Shown here: positions 36,196 to 44,716 of the stretch, in pieces
Layout of the letters: each line of letters opens with the position of its first letter
Position numbering within the stretch: the first letter of the stretch is position 1
Assembly: GCA_913774665.1 (NCBI GenBank)
Contig: CAJYHN010000002.1
Span: forward strand, 496,001 to 560,000
Length of the DNA: 64,000 nucleotides
Direction of reading: 5' to 3'
Source: an uncultured Microbacterium sp.
GTDB lineage: Bacteria > Actinomycetota > Actinomycetes > Actinomycetales > Microbacteriaceae
The notes under the pieces: generated by a model
The model's input: only the letters and a program-made list of their open reading frames with translations
Database searches by the model: none
What the model was told of the DNA's origin: nothing
Position numbers and translations under genes: made by a program

Positions 36196-37656
36196 TCAGG
36201 CCTCCGCCCCGGTCGAAACGGTCTCGGTGGGAACGGGGTCCAGGTCTGCCGGACTCGACAGCGTTCCGCGCACGGCGGTGGCCGCGGCCACCAGGGGCGA
36301 GACGAGGTGCGTGCGCCCGCCCTTGCCCTGGCGTCCCTCGAAGTTGCGGTTCGAGGTCGACGCGCAGCGCTCCCCCGGGGCCAGCTGATCGGGGTTCATG
36401 CCCAGGCACATCGAGCAACCCGCGAAACGCCATTCGGCGCCGAAGTCGGTGAAGAGCTTGTCGAGGCCCTCGGCCTCGGCCTCGAGGCGCACGCGCGCCG
36501 ATCCCGGAACGACCATGACGCGCACGTTCTCGGCCTTGGTGCGCCCCTCGATGACCGAGGCGAAGGCGCGGAGGTCTTCGATGCGACTGTTGGTGCAGGA
36601 GCCCATGAAGACGGCATCCACCGGAATGTCCTTCATCGGGGTGCCGGCCTGCAGGTCCATGTACTCGAGGGCCCGCTCGGCGGCGGCGCGCTCGTTGGGG
36701 TCGGCGATGTCGGCCGGGGTCGGAACGACGTCGCTCAACGAGACGCCCTGACCCGGGTTCGTTCCCCAGGTCACGAAGGGCTCGAGCTCGTTCGCGTCGA
36801 GGAACACCTCGGCGTCGTAGACCGCGCCCTCGTCGCTCGGCAGCGTCCGCCAATAAGCGACCGCGTCGTCCCAGTCCTGGCCCTGCGGGGCGTGCGGCTT
36901 GTCCTTGACGTACGCGAAGGTCGTCTCGTCGGGGGCGATCATGCCGGCGCGGGCGCCCGCCTCGATGGACATGTTGCACATGGTCATGCGCCCCTCCATC
37001 GAGAGGGAGCGGATCGCGCTGCCGCGGAACTCGAGCACGTAGCCCTGGCCGCCGTTGGCACCGATCTTGGCGATGATCGCGAGGATGATGTCTTTGGCGG
37101 TGACACCGGGCTTCAGCTCGCCCTCGACGGTGATCGCCATCGTCTTGAAGGGCTTGAGCGGCAGGGTCTGCGTGGCGAGCACGTGCTCGACCTCGCTCGT
37201 GCCGATGCCGAACGCCATCGCGCCGAACGCGCCGTGGGTCGAGGTGTGCGAGTCGCCGCACACGACGGTGATGCCGGGCATGGTCAGACCGAGCTGCGGT
37301 CCGACGACGTGCACGATGCCCTGCTCCTTGTCGCCGAGCGAGTGGATGCGCACCCCGAACTCCTCGGCGTTGCGGCGGAGGGTGTCGATCTGCGTGCGAC
37401 TGGTGAGGTCGGCGATGGGCTTGTCGATGTCGAGGGTCGGGGTGTTGTGGTCTTCGGTCGCGATCGTCAGATCGAGCCGGCGCACGGGGCGCCCCTCGGC
37501 GCGCAGACCGTCGAAGGCCTGGGGGCTCGTCACCTCGTGCACGAGGTGCAGGTCGATGTAGATGAGGTCGGGCTGACCGTTCTCGCCCTTGACCACGAGG
37601 TGGTCGTCCCAGACCTTCTCGGCCAGAGTGCGAGGGTTCTCGGGAATCGTGCTCAT
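36196..37656 (-). CDS. leuC: 3-isopropylmalate dehydratase large subunit
   Basis: Iron-sulfur aconitase-type subunit that converts 2- to 3-isopropylmalate. 486 residues from ATG 37656, behind GAGGAG. The cluster cysteines are in GSCTNSR and [10 protein letters not shown], and [19 protein letters not shown] is the family signature. A leucine-rich leader peptide and alternative hairpins precede it, so leucine attenuation is likely. Confidence 0.97.
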   Translation of the reverse strand: MSTIPENPRTLAEKVWDDHLVVKGENGQPDLIYIDLHLVHEVTSPQAFDGLRAEGRPVRRLDLTIATEDHNTPTLDIDKPIADLTSRTQIDTLRRNAEEFGVRIHSLGDKEQGIVHVVGPQLGLTMPGITVVCGDSHTSTHGAFGAMAFGIGTSEVEHVLATQTLPLKPFKTMAITVEGELKPGVTAKDIILAIIAKIGANGGQGYVLEFRGSAIRSLSMEGRMTMCNMSIEAGARAGMIAPDETTFAYVKDKPHAPQGQDWDDAVAYWRTLPSDEGAVYDAEVFLDANELEPFVTWGTNPGQGVSLSDVVPTPADIADPNERAAAERALEYMDLQAGTPMKDIPVDAVFMGSCTNSRIEDLRAFASVIEGRTKAENVRVMVVPGSARVRLEAEAEGLDKLFTDFGAEWRFAGCSMCLGMNPDQLAPGERCASTSNRNFEGRQGKGGRTHLVSPLVAAATAVRGTLSSPADLDPVPTETVSTGAEA

Positions 37657-37685
37657 GTTTGCGTTTCTCCTCGGAAGGGGGTGTG

Positions 37686-37739
37686 AGGCCCGCGACGAAC
37701 TCCGCGACGAGAGAGGCCTAGAACAAGGTCTCGTCGCGG
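37686..37739 (-). promoter_or_regulatory. Predicted leucine attenuator hairpins before leuCD
   Basis: CCGCGACGAGA (segment A, 37729-37739) pairs with TCTCGTCGCGG (segment B, 37702-37712) over 11 bp. Segment C (37689-37699, TTCGTCGCGGG) can pair with A instead (9 bp), so the two folds exclude each other. Segment A overlaps codons 10-14 of the leader peptide, so ribosome position could choose the fold. Confidence 0.5.
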
Positions 37740-37768
37740 CCGCTAAGGAGGAGGCGAGCGATCCGCAC
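37718..37768 (-). CDS. Leucine leader peptide (leuL-like)
   Basis: A 16-residue frame, [16 protein letters not shown], with three consecutive leucine codons (CTC CTC CTT) and a fourth (TTG) near the stop, located 62 nt before leuC. Such leaders sense charged tRNA-Leu through ribosome stalling. The GTG start lies 6 nt after a TATCGT -10 element, suggesting a leaderless mRNA that starts directly on this codon. Confidence 0.6.
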   Translation of the reverse strand: MRIARLLLSGRDETLF

Positions 37769-37774
37769 GTCGTC

Positions 37775-37780
37775 ACGATA
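37775..37780 (-). promoter_or_regulatory. -10 element for leuL-leuCD
   Basis: TATCGT on the minus strand fits TANNNT and lies exactly 6 nt before the leader's GTG. No good -35 hexamer is visible. Confidence 0.5.
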
Positions 37781-37915
37781 CCACCGGCATCCGACACCCC
37801 CGCCGCCGGGGACGGACCGCGGATGCCGCGTCGGCGATGTCACACGGCGACGCACGTTTCGTCGCCCGGCGTCGGCGCGTGCGAATCTGGGCCGATCCGA
37901 AGGAAGGAGTGCGCC

Positions 37916-39226
37916 ATGGCCGCAGGCGCCGACACCGGTTTCTCCACTCGCCAGGTCCACGCGGGATCGGCGAGCACGCACGCGAGCCCCCGCGCGACCC
38001 CGATCTATCTCACGGCGGGCTTCACCTTCAGCGACCTCGACGAGTCGGCCGCGCACTTCGGCGAGGGCACGGGCTTCGGATACACCCGCACCGGCAACCC
38101 CACCGTGCACGCCGTCGAAGAGCGTCTCGCCTCGCTCGAGGGCGGCGACCAGGCCGTGCTCGTCTCGAGCGGTCAGGCGGCGGTCACCGTCGCACTGCTC
38201 GCCCTCGCGGGAGCCGGCGACCACGTCGTCGTCTCGGAGCACATCTACGAGGGCACGCGCGGCCTGCTGCTCGACAACCTCGCGCGCCTCGGTGTCGAGA
38301 CGACCTTCGTCGACACCGACGACCTCGACGCCTGGCGCTCCGCGATCACTCCGCGTACCCGGGCCTTCTTCGCCGAGACCCTGTCGAACGCCCGCAACGA
38401 CGTGCTCGACGTGGCCGCGGTCGCCGCGATCGGGGCCGAGCACGGCATCCCGCTCGTCGTCGACAGCACGTTCACCACTCCGTACCTGCTCCGCCCGATC
38501 GAACACGGGGCCGCCGTCGTCGTGCACTCGGCGAGCAAGTTCCTGGCGGGTCAGGGTGCCGTGCTCGGCGGTGTCATCGTCGATGACGGTCGCTTCGACG
38601 CCGCGGCATCCGGTCATCGCTTCCCCCACCTCGTGCAGACAGACCGTCTGGGTGGGGCGAGCTACGCGGAGAAGTACGGCGCCCGCGCACGCGGGCAGTA
38701 CATCCGCGAGAGCGTGGCACCGCGGTTCGGCCCCTCGCCCTCGCCCTTGAACGCCTTCCTCATCGGTCAGGGCATCGAGACCCTGAGCCTGCGCGTCGAG
38801 CGTCAGTCGCAGAACGCCCTCGCCGTCGCTCGCTGGCTCGAGCAGCGCCCCGAGGTCGAGCGCGTCGACTACATCGGTCTCGACTCGCACCCCCACCACG
38901 ACCTCGGTGCGCGCTATCTCCCGCGCGGCTTCGGCTCGGTCTTCACCGTGACCCTGCGCGGCGGCCTCGAGGCGGCGCGACACCTCGTGCAGTCGGTCGA
39001 GGTCATCACGCACATGACCCACCTCGGCGACGTGCGCTCGCTCGTGCTGCACCCGCAGAGCACCTCGCACGCCGCCCGCACCGTCGCCGAGCGCGAGCGC
39101 GCGGGGGTCTTCCCCGGCACGATCCGCCTGTCGATCGGCATCGAAGACATCGACGACCTGCTCGCCGACCTCGATCAGGCGCTCGTGGGCGTTCCGGTGC
39201 TCGAGCGCGAGACGGTCGTGCTGTGA
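37916..39226 (+). CDS. O-acetylhomoserine sulfhydrylase-like PLP enzyme
   Basis: Cys/Met-metabolism PLP enzyme, 436 residues from ATG 37916 behind AAGGAAGGAG. The PLP lysine is in VHSASKFLAGQGAVLGG, the start FSTRQVHAGSASTHASPRATPIYLTAGF is typical for O-acetylhomoserine aminocarboxypropyltransferase (MetY), and VGVPVLERETVVL ends the protein. It overlaps the next monooxygenase by 4 nt. The pairing suggests sulfide made by the monooxygenase is fixed into homocysteine. Confidence 0.85.
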   Translation: MAAGADTGFSTRQVHAGSASTHASPRATPIYLTAGFTFSDLDESAAHFGEGTGFGYTRTGNPTVHAVEERLASLEGGDQAVLVSSGQAAVTVALLALAGAGDHVVVSEHIYEGTRGLLLDNLARLGVETTFVDTDDLDAWRSAITPRTRAFFAETLSNARNDVLDVAAVAAIGAEHGIPLVVDSTFTTPYLLRPIEHGAAVVVHSASKFLAGQGAVLGGVIVDDGRFDAAASGHRFPHLVQTDRLGGASYAEKYGARARGQYIRESVAPRFGPSPSPLNAFLIGQGIETLSLRVERQSQNALAVARWLEQRPEVERVDYIGLDSHPHHDLGARYLPRGFGSVFTVTLRGGLEAARHLVQSVEVITHMTHLGDVRSLVLHPQSTSHAARTVAERERAGVFPGTIRLSIGIEDIDDLLADLDQALVGVPVLERETVVL

Positions 39227-40536
39227 GCCGCCTGCAGCACTTCGGCTGGTTCCTCGCGCGCGGCTTCGGCCCGCACGGATGGGGCCACCCGTATCTGCGC
39301 TGGAACCACCGCTGGACCGAGCCCGGCCTCTACCAGGACTCCGCCCGCACGCTCGAGCAGGCCGGCTTCGACCTGCTCATCATCGAGGACGCCCCCTCGC
39401 TCGGCAGCGCCGACACGATCGATCTGCGCGTGCGTCACGCCTTCGGTGGGCCCAAGCACGACCCGCTCCTGCTCGCGCCCTACCTGTTCGCCGCGACGCA
39501 GCACCTGGGCGTGGTGCCGACGGTCAACCCGGCCGCGTACCTTCCCTATACCGCCGCCCGGCAGTTCGCGACGCTCCAGCACCTGAGCGGCCACCGTCTC
39601 GGTCTGAACGTGGTGACCGACACCGGGAGCGCGCGCCACTTCTCGACCGCGCCCCAGCTCGGGCACGACGCGGCCTACGACCGGGCCGAGGAGTGGCTCG
39701 ACGGCATCCGGAAGCTGTGGAACAGCTGGGGCGAGGGCGCTCTCGTCGCCGACGAAGACACGGGTGTCTACGCCGACGGCACGAAGCTCGAGGCGGTGCG
39801 GCACCGGGGTGAGCACTTCGGCTTCGACGGGCCGCTCAACGCGGTCCCCTTCACCGATGGCGCGCCCGCGATCGTCTCCCCCGGTGGGTCCGGACGCGGC
39901 CTGTCGTTCGCGGGTCACAACTCCGACGTGCAGCTCGCGCTCGCCCCCCTCGACGAGCAGAGCATCCGGGCGTACCGCGGTCGCATCCACGCGGCAGCCG
40001 TCGCCGCCGGGCGCGCCGCGGCCGACATCAAGATCCTCTTCGCCATCCAGCCTGTGCTCGTCTCCTCGCCGGAGGAAGCCGACCGCCTGGTCGCGGCATC
40101 CGCTCACCCCGATGACGAGGCGCTCATCGCGATCGCGCGCAAGCAGTCGAGCGATCTCGAGACCGATCTGACCGGTCTCGACCTCGATAAGCCGCTCGAT
40201 CGCTCGATCTTCGGCGAGCACGTGTCCGAGGGCAGCATCAAGCGGCTCGTCGGAAAGCACGACGACGACGATCCCCTGCGCACGATCCTCGGCGCGCACG
40301 CACGCCTGGGTCGGCTCAACGACGGCTCCGGCTTCGTGGGGACGGCCGACGAATTCGCCGACCGCATCGAAGAGCTCGGAGACTGGGGCAACGACGGAGT
40401 GCTGCTGTGGGGTGACCTGCACCCGGTCACCGTGCACCGCGTGCTCGACGACCTCGTGCCGATCCTCCGTCGGCGCGGCATCCTCCGCGAGGAGTACGTC
40501 GACGGCGGCCTGCACGCCAACCTGCGCGCGTTCTAG
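39223..40536 (+). CDS. FMN-dependent monooxygenase of NtaA/SnaA/DszA type
   Basis: Luciferase-like flavin monooxygenase, 437 residues from GTG 39223 overlapping the preceding stop. Conserved features are FDLLIIEDAPSLGSAD, HLSGHRLGLNVVTD and the C-terminal TVHRVLDDLVPILRRRG. Members release sulfur or nitrogen from organic compounds using FMNH2 supplied by a separate reductase, which I do not see here. Coupling to a MetY-like gene argues for organosulfur use. Confidence 0.82.
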   Translation: MSRLQHFGWFLARGFGPHGWGHPYLRWNHRWTEPGLYQDSARTLEQAGFDLLIIEDAPSLGSADTIDLRVRHAFGGPKHDPLLLAPYLFAATQHLGVVPTVNPAAYLPYTAARQFATLQHLSGHRLGLNVVTDTGSARHFSTAPQLGHDAAYDRAEEWLDGIRKLWNSWGEGALVADEDTGVYADGTKLEAVRHRGEHFGFDGPLNAVPFTDGAPAIVSPGGSGRGLSFAGHNSDVQLALAPLDEQSIRAYRGRIHAAAVAAGRAAADIKILFAIQPVLVSSPEEADRLVAASAHPDDEALIAIARKQSSDLETDLTGLDLDKPLDRSIFGEHVSEGSIKRLVGKHDDDDPLRTILGAHARLGRLNDGSGFVGTADEFADRIEELGDWGNDGVLLWGDLHPVTVHRVLDDLVPILRRRGILREEYVDGGLHANLRAF

Positions 40537-40557
40537 TTTCAGGGGCGGCGGCGACGC

Positions 40558-40940
40558 CTCGTCCCACTTATGGCCGGTTAGCAAGCGCTCGACCGGCCAT
40601 AAGTGGGACACGCACCGCGAGAAGTGGGACAGGGGACGACACCGCCTCGCCCTCTCCCTGGCGGTCCCGCCGACGCTCTCGACCGTGGATGCCGCCCGCC
40701 CGGCCGAGCCCCCTCGTCCCACTTATGGCCGGTTAGCACGCGCTCAACCGGCCACAAGTGGGACACACACCGCTAAAAGTGGGACGAGGGGCCGACACCG
40801 CCTCGTCCCCTCCCTGGCGCCCGCCGACGCTCTCGACCGCGGATGCCGCCCGCCCGACCAAGCCCCCTCGTCCCACTTATGGCCGGTTAGCACGCGCCCG
40901 ACCGGCCATAAGTGGGACACGCACCGCGAGAAGTGGGACG
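40558..40940. repeat. Tandem array of 155-bp units with 18-bp inverted repeats
   Basis: Units begin with CTCGTCCC at about 40558, 40713 and 40867 (spacing 155 and 154 nt); the third is cut short. Each unit opens with GTCCCACTTATGGCCGGT, then a 13-nt loop and ACCGGCCATAAGTGGGAC, and then a third copy of AAGTGGGAC about 13-21 nt on. Unit 2 has one stem change (T to C). The array fills the gap between the convergent monooxygenase and TerC genes; no other gene is visible in this 450-nt space. Confidence 0.85.
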
Positions 40941-40986
40941 AGGGGCTGGCACCGGGCGCGCACGACGCCGACGCATCGCGCGCGGG

Positions 40987-42051
40987 TCAGTCGCGCTCGG
41001 GGCGCTCCACCGTCGAGGGGGTGCCCTTCTCGTCGGCGGCCTCGGCGGCGGCATCCTGACGCCCCTCCGCCGCCGGCTCGCGACGCGCGGCGATCAGGCT
41101 CGCGACGGTGGCCACCGCCATCGACACGATGATCACCGCGAGAGAGACCCACGTCGAGATCTCGGGCGCCCACTCGATCGGCTCGCCCCCGTTGACGAAC
41201 GACAGCTCGTTCACGTGCATCGCGTGCAGGATCAGCTTGACGCCGATGAAGGCGAGGATGAACGCGATGCCATAGTGGAGGAACTTCAGGCGGTCGAGCA
41301 GGTCGCCCAGCAGGAAGTACAGCTGGCGCAGGCCCATCAGCGCGAAGAGGTTGGCCGTGAAGACGATGAACGGGCTCTGCGTGATGCCGAAGATCGCCGG
41401 GATCGAGTCGATCGCGAACAGCAGGTCGGTCACGCCGATCGCGACGAACACGATGATCATCGGGGTGAAGAGCTTCTTGCCCTTGACGCGCGTGATGACC
41501 TTCTTGCCGTCGTAGGAGTCGCTCATCGGCAGCACGCGGCGCAGGATCCGCACGATGAGGTTCTCTTTCTGCGAGTCGTCGTCGTGATCGTCGCCCGGGA
41601 AGGCCTGGCGGACCGCCGTGTAGATGAGGAAGGCACCGAACAGGTAGAAGATCGGGCTGAAGTTCTCGATGATCGTCGCGCCGACGAGGATGAAGGCTCC
41701 GCGCAGGATGAGCGCGATGATGATGCCCACCATCAGCACTTCCTGCTGGTACCGGCGCGGCACCGCGAACTGCCCCATGATCAGCACGAACACGAAGAGG
41801 TTGTCGATCGAGAGGCTGTACTCGGTCAGCCAGCCCGCCACGAACTGCCCCGCCACCTCTCCCCCGGCCACGATCCACAGGACGCCCGCGAAGATCAGCG
41901 CGAGGATCACGTAGAAAACGACCCACAGCGTCGACTCTTTCGGCGCGGGGATGTGGGGCCGCTTGAGGATGATCAGCAGGTCGGCGACGAGGATCAGCAC
42001 GAGCACGACGAGCGTGATCGTCTGGAAGAGCGGGTCGAGCTGCAGCTCCAT
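40987..42051 (-). CDS. TerC-family integral membrane protein
   Basis: 354 residues with about 8 membrane segments and the TerC signature FAIDSIPAIFGIT; EYSLSIDNLFVFVLIMG carries the other acidic pair. Family members are linked to tellurite resistance and, in some bacteria, metal (Mn) export. ATG 42051 is preceded by AAAGG; ATG 42066 is an alternative. A hydrophilic tail rich in Ala, Glu and Asp ends the protein. I looked for an upstream Mn riboswitch and did not see one. Confidence 0.88.
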   Translation of the reverse strand: MELQLDPLFQTITLVVLVLILVADLLIILKRPHIPAPKESTLWVVFYVILALIFAGVLWIVAGGEVAGQFVAGWLTEYSLSIDNLFVFVLIMGQFAVPRRYQQEVLMVGIIIALILRGAFILVGATIIENFSPIFYLFGAFLIYTAVRQAFPGDDHDDDSQKENLIVRILRRVLPMSDSYDGKKVITRVKGKKLFTPMIIVFVAIGVTDLLFAIDSIPAIFGITQSPFIVFTANLFALMGLRQLYFLLGDLLDRLKFLHYGIAFILAFIGVKLILHAMHVNELSFVNGGEPIEWAPEISTWVSLAVIIVSMAVATVASLIAARREPAAEGRQDAAAEAADEKGTPSTVERPERD

Positions 42052-42227
42052 CGAGGGGCCTTTCATCGGGGAAACGCTCGAGTTTATCCGCCGCCCTCCC
42101 CGTCGCACCGGGCTTGTGCACGTTCTGCTCCTTACGTGCGTACTTCCGTGAGACGATCCGCTCCACCCGGACACCTCTCAGTGAGAGAGTGCTTTCCGGG
42201 GCTCACCCGGAGGGCGGAACGGATGCC

Positions 42228-42782
42228 ATGACCCACGGAGTCATCGACGACAGGGCCCTCGTGGCGCGCGCCGCCGGCGGGTCGGAGGTCGCGTATCGCG
42301 AGCTGTTTCAGGCGTACGCGCGGCCCGTGTATTGGATCGCCTTCGGTCTGGTCGGCGAGGCCGCGGATGCGGAGGACGTGGTGCAGGAGACGTTCGTGGT
42401 CGCGTGGCGCAAGATCCCGACGCTGCGGCTGGAGGGCGAGTCCCTGTTGCCCTGGCTCGCGACCGTCTGCCGCTTGCAGGCGCAGAACCGGCTGAGGGCC
42501 CGACGTCGCCACGGATCGCACGCGGCGCTCGACGACGAGATCCCCTCGGTCGTCGACGTCGAGGCTCAGGTCGTGCAGGCGCAGACCGTGGCCGCGATCC
42601 TCGCCGCCGTCGATCGGCTCAGCGACCTCGATCGCGAGATCTTCCGCCTGTGCGCCGCCGAGGGATACGGGTACGAAGCCGCCGCGGCCTCGCTGGGCGT
42701 GTCGCACGGAACCGTTCGCAACCGCCTCTCCCGCATCCGCTCCCGGGTGCGCGCCACCGCGATGGAGACGGAGACCCCATGA
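42228..42782 (+). CDS. ECF-type sigma factor
   Basis: 184 residues. Region 2 (YRELFQAYARPVYWIAF...DAEDVVQETFVVAWRK) and region 4 with its helix-turn-helix (LSDLDREIFRLCAAEGYGYEAAAASLGVSHGTVRNRLSR) are both present. The stop overlaps the ATG of the DUF4349 gene, so sigma factor and membrane partner are coupled. The signal is unknown. Confidence 0.9.
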   Translation: MTHGVIDDRALVARAAGGSEVAYRELFQAYARPVYWIAFGLVGEAADAEDVVQETFVVAWRKIPTLRLEGESLLPWLATVCRLQAQNRLRARRRHGSHAALDDEIPSVVDVEAQVVQAQTVAAILAAVDRLSDLDREIFRLCAAEGYGYEAAAASLGVSHGTVRNRLSRIRSRVRATAMETETP

Positions 42783-43831
42783 CCACGCCCACGCTTCCCC
42801 CTCTCCCCGCCGACCGGGTGGATGCCATCGAAGCCGCCGTCTTCGGCAGGATCGCCGACGAGCGCGAGCGCAGGCGCCGTCGTCGTCGCGGGATCTGGAC
42901 GGGCGCCGGGGCCGCGGCCGCCGTGGTCGTGGTCGCCGCATTCGTCGGCCCGTCGCTGACCGCCACCTCGGGGTCCAGCGGCTCGAGCACCGTCGTCGGG
43001 GCCAGCGAGCAGCACTCGAGCGGAGCCGCCCAGAACCCACCCCTCGTACCGGTGGACCCGGGTCAGGGTGCCGGGGGGTCAGCCTCGTCTTCCGAGGCCG
43101 CTGCGGGTGATGCAGCGGCGCGCGACACGGCGACCCGAGACATCGTCGCCACCGCGTCGAGCACCGTCGAGGTGGACGACATCGCTGCGGCGATCGCCGC
43201 GATCGGCGCCTCCGCGACCGGGGCGGGTGGGTACGTCGAGTCTTCGCAGCTGGGCGGCGCGGTGCCGTACGAGGGCGCGGTGACGGGCCCCACGGCATCC
43301 TCGGGATGGATCACCGTGCGCGTTCCGGCGGCCGCCCTCACGAGCACGATGGACGACCTGTGCCAGGTCGGTGAGGTCTCCGCCACGACGGTCAGCCGCT
43401 CCGACGTGACCGAGCAGACGGTCGACCTGCGCGCTCGCGTCGCGGCCGGCGAGGCCTCGGTGGCGCGCTTGACGCAGCTGTTGGCGCAGGCCGGGTCGGT
43501 GTCGGACCTGATCACCGCCGAGTCCGCTCTCGCCGAGCGGCAGGCGCAGCTCGACTCCGACCGCCAGGTGCTGCAGTCGGTCGAGTCGCAGGTAGCGACG
43601 TCGTCTCTGAGCGTGCAACTCGTCGAGCGTTCCCCCGCCGTCGCCGCCGACCCCGCCGGCTTCGGCGACGGCCTCGACGCCGGCTGGAACGGACTGGTGG
43701 CCACGCTGAACGGGATCGTGATCGGCCTCGGGTTCCTGCTGCCGTGGATCGCGGTGGCGGGCGTGGTCCTGGCGGTGGTGTGGGGGGTGCGCCTCCTGGT
43801 GCGGCGCCGCCGAGCCGAACGCGAAAGCTGA
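42779..43831 (+). CDS. Membrane DUF4349 protein, probable sigma partner
   Basis: 350 residues: a cytoplasmic part of about 40 residues with an RRRRRRR stretch, a membrane segment (about residues 43-62), an outer DUF4349 region with a helical pair (about residues 210-280), and a second membrane segment near the C-terminus before a basic tail. It is not a zinc-finger anti-sigma factor, but its coupling to the sigma gene suggests a similar role. Its last 127 nt and terminator are duplicated at 47287. Confidence 0.82.
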   Translation: MTTPTLPPLPADRVDAIEAAVFGRIADERERRRRRRRGIWTGAGAAAAVVVVAAFVGPSLTATSGSSGSSTVVGASEQHSSGAAQNPPLVPVDPGQGAGGSASSSEAAAGDAAARDTATRDIVATASSTVEVDDIAAAIAAIGASATGAGGYVESSQLGGAVPYEGAVTGPTASSGWITVRVPAAALTSTMDDLCQVGEVSATTVSRSDVTEQTVDLRARVAAGEASVARLTQLLAQAGSVSDLITAESALAERQAQLDSDRQVLQSVESQVATSSLSVQLVERSPAVAADPAGFGDGLDAGWNGLVATLNGIVIGLGFLLPWIAVAGVVLAVVWGVRLLVRRRRAERES

Positions 43832-43900
43832 GCCGCGCCTCTTCCGCACCGGATTCGGATCGGAGCAACGGAATCGGATGCCGGGAGTCCTGGCATCCGA
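43705..43900 (+). repeat. Left copy of 196-bp direct repeat around the ESX island
   Basis: Includes the last 127 nt of the DUF4349 gene, its stop and its hairpin terminator. It matches 47287-47482 with 5 differences (about 97 % identity): two adjacent in the GTGATC/GTCGTC stretch, one CTC/CCC (Leu/Pro), and two in the terminator. The gene reads intact through this copy. Confidence 0.85.
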
Positions 43901-43905
43901 ATCCG
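43869..43905 (+). terminator. Terminator after DUF4349 gene
   Basis: CGGAATCGGATGCC pairs with GGCATCCGAATCCG (14 bp, one mismatch) around a 9-nt loop. The arms are an inverted GGATGCC pair. Confidence 0.75.
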
Positions 43906-44096
43906 TTCGACGTATCCGAACCTGTCGCGGTGCGCATCCACCCCGAGAAGCTCGTGAACGCTTTTCTCCCGGTTCCGCGAGTGCCCGCAGGAGCCATTTG
44001 CGGTGACGGGTGCTCGCTCGGATCCCTCGCCGTACTGACCCGCATGTGAGGCGCACAGCGCCTCCCGGTTACCTTTCTGGGGCGACTGCACGTGTG

Positions 44097-44102
44097 TACC
44101 CT
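44097..44102 (+). promoter_or_regulatory. -10 element for leaderless ESX cassette II
   Basis: TACCCT fits TANNNT and lies 6 nt before ATG 44109, where no Shine-Dalgarno sequence is seen. No convincing -35. Confidence 0.45.
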
Positions 44103-44108
44103 GGCCGC

Positions 44109-44432
44109 ATGGAAATTCGGGCTGATTTTCAGGCGCTCGTTTCGGAGACGACGCGTCTCGATGAGGCTTCGGATGACCTATCCGCTCGAGTCCGGCAAGT
44201 GCGCGAGCGCGTCGAAGACCTCCTCGCCGTCGGGTGGACAGGGGATGCGGCCTCCGCGTTCCGGCCGCTCTTCGACGCGTGGTTCACAGCAGCAACGGGA
44301 AGTACGGAGGAACTCTCCCGCCTGACCGCCGCGTTGCGAGGCGCAACCGCTGATATTGCCGCTGCTGAGCAGGCCAGCCGCGATGCCGCCCGCACCCTGG
44401 GATCGAATCTGCCTGCGGGCGGTCAGCGATGA
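44109..44432 (+). CDS. WXG100-family ESX protein (cassette II)
   Basis: 107 residues, start MEIRADFQALVSETTRLDEASDDL; the WXG-like turn is GWTGDAASAFRPLFDAW (WTG). Helical hairpin typical of type VII secretion substrates. ATG 44109 is supported by the -10 placement. Its stop overlaps the ATG of the next WXG100-like gene, forming a pair like EsxA/EsxB. Confidence 0.8.
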   Translation: MEIRADFQALVSETTRLDEASDDLSARVRQVRERVEDLLAVGWTGDAASAFRPLFDAWFTAATGSTEELSRLTAALRGATADIAAAEQASRDAARTLGSNLPAGGQR

Positions 44433-44713
44433 GGCACTCGGTCCATCTCGCGCAGCTTTCGGAGTTCGTCGAGGAGCTGACAAGCATCACCCGCAGCGTC
44501 ACGCAGGCTCTCGAAGACGCGAACGCAGCCTCTCATCGCCTTCACCGGACGTGGGACGGTGAAGCGTCGGACGCCCACACGCTCGCCCACACCGCCTGGG
44601 CCGACGACTCTCGCGAGATGGCGGAGGCTCTGGCCGGAATGCGCCGACTGGTCGACGGCGCACGAGCGAACTACGATGCGGCGGTGGATGCCAACTCACG
44701 GATGTGGGGGTGA
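44429..44713 (+). CDS. WXG100-like ESX protein, second of pair
   Basis: 94 residues with the turn TWDGEASDAHTLAHTAW (WDG). The protein has the same length as the WXG100 protein of cassette I, and is placed directly before the toxin gene. The two proteins at 44109 and 44429 may escort the toxin to an ESX secretion system. Confidence 0.75.
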   Translation: MRHSVHLAQLSEFVEELTSITRSVTQALEDANAASHRLHRTWDGEASDAHTLAHTAWADDSREMAEALAGMRRLVDGARANYDAAVDANSRMWG

Positions 44714-44716
44714 CCA

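Noticed and set aside
37781-37915. A cobalamin or SAM riboswitch before the MetY-like gene
   Set aside because: Only a good ribosome-binding site is visible; no conserved riboswitch core was found in the 135 nt.
40558-40940. The tandem array as a CRISPR
   Set aside because: Units are about 155 nt and nearly identical throughout, with no short repeats separated by unique spacers, and no cas genes are in the window.
42052-42227. A yybP-ykoY manganese riboswitch before the TerC gene
   Set aside because: TerC genes often have one, but I do not see its conserved loops on the minus strand here.
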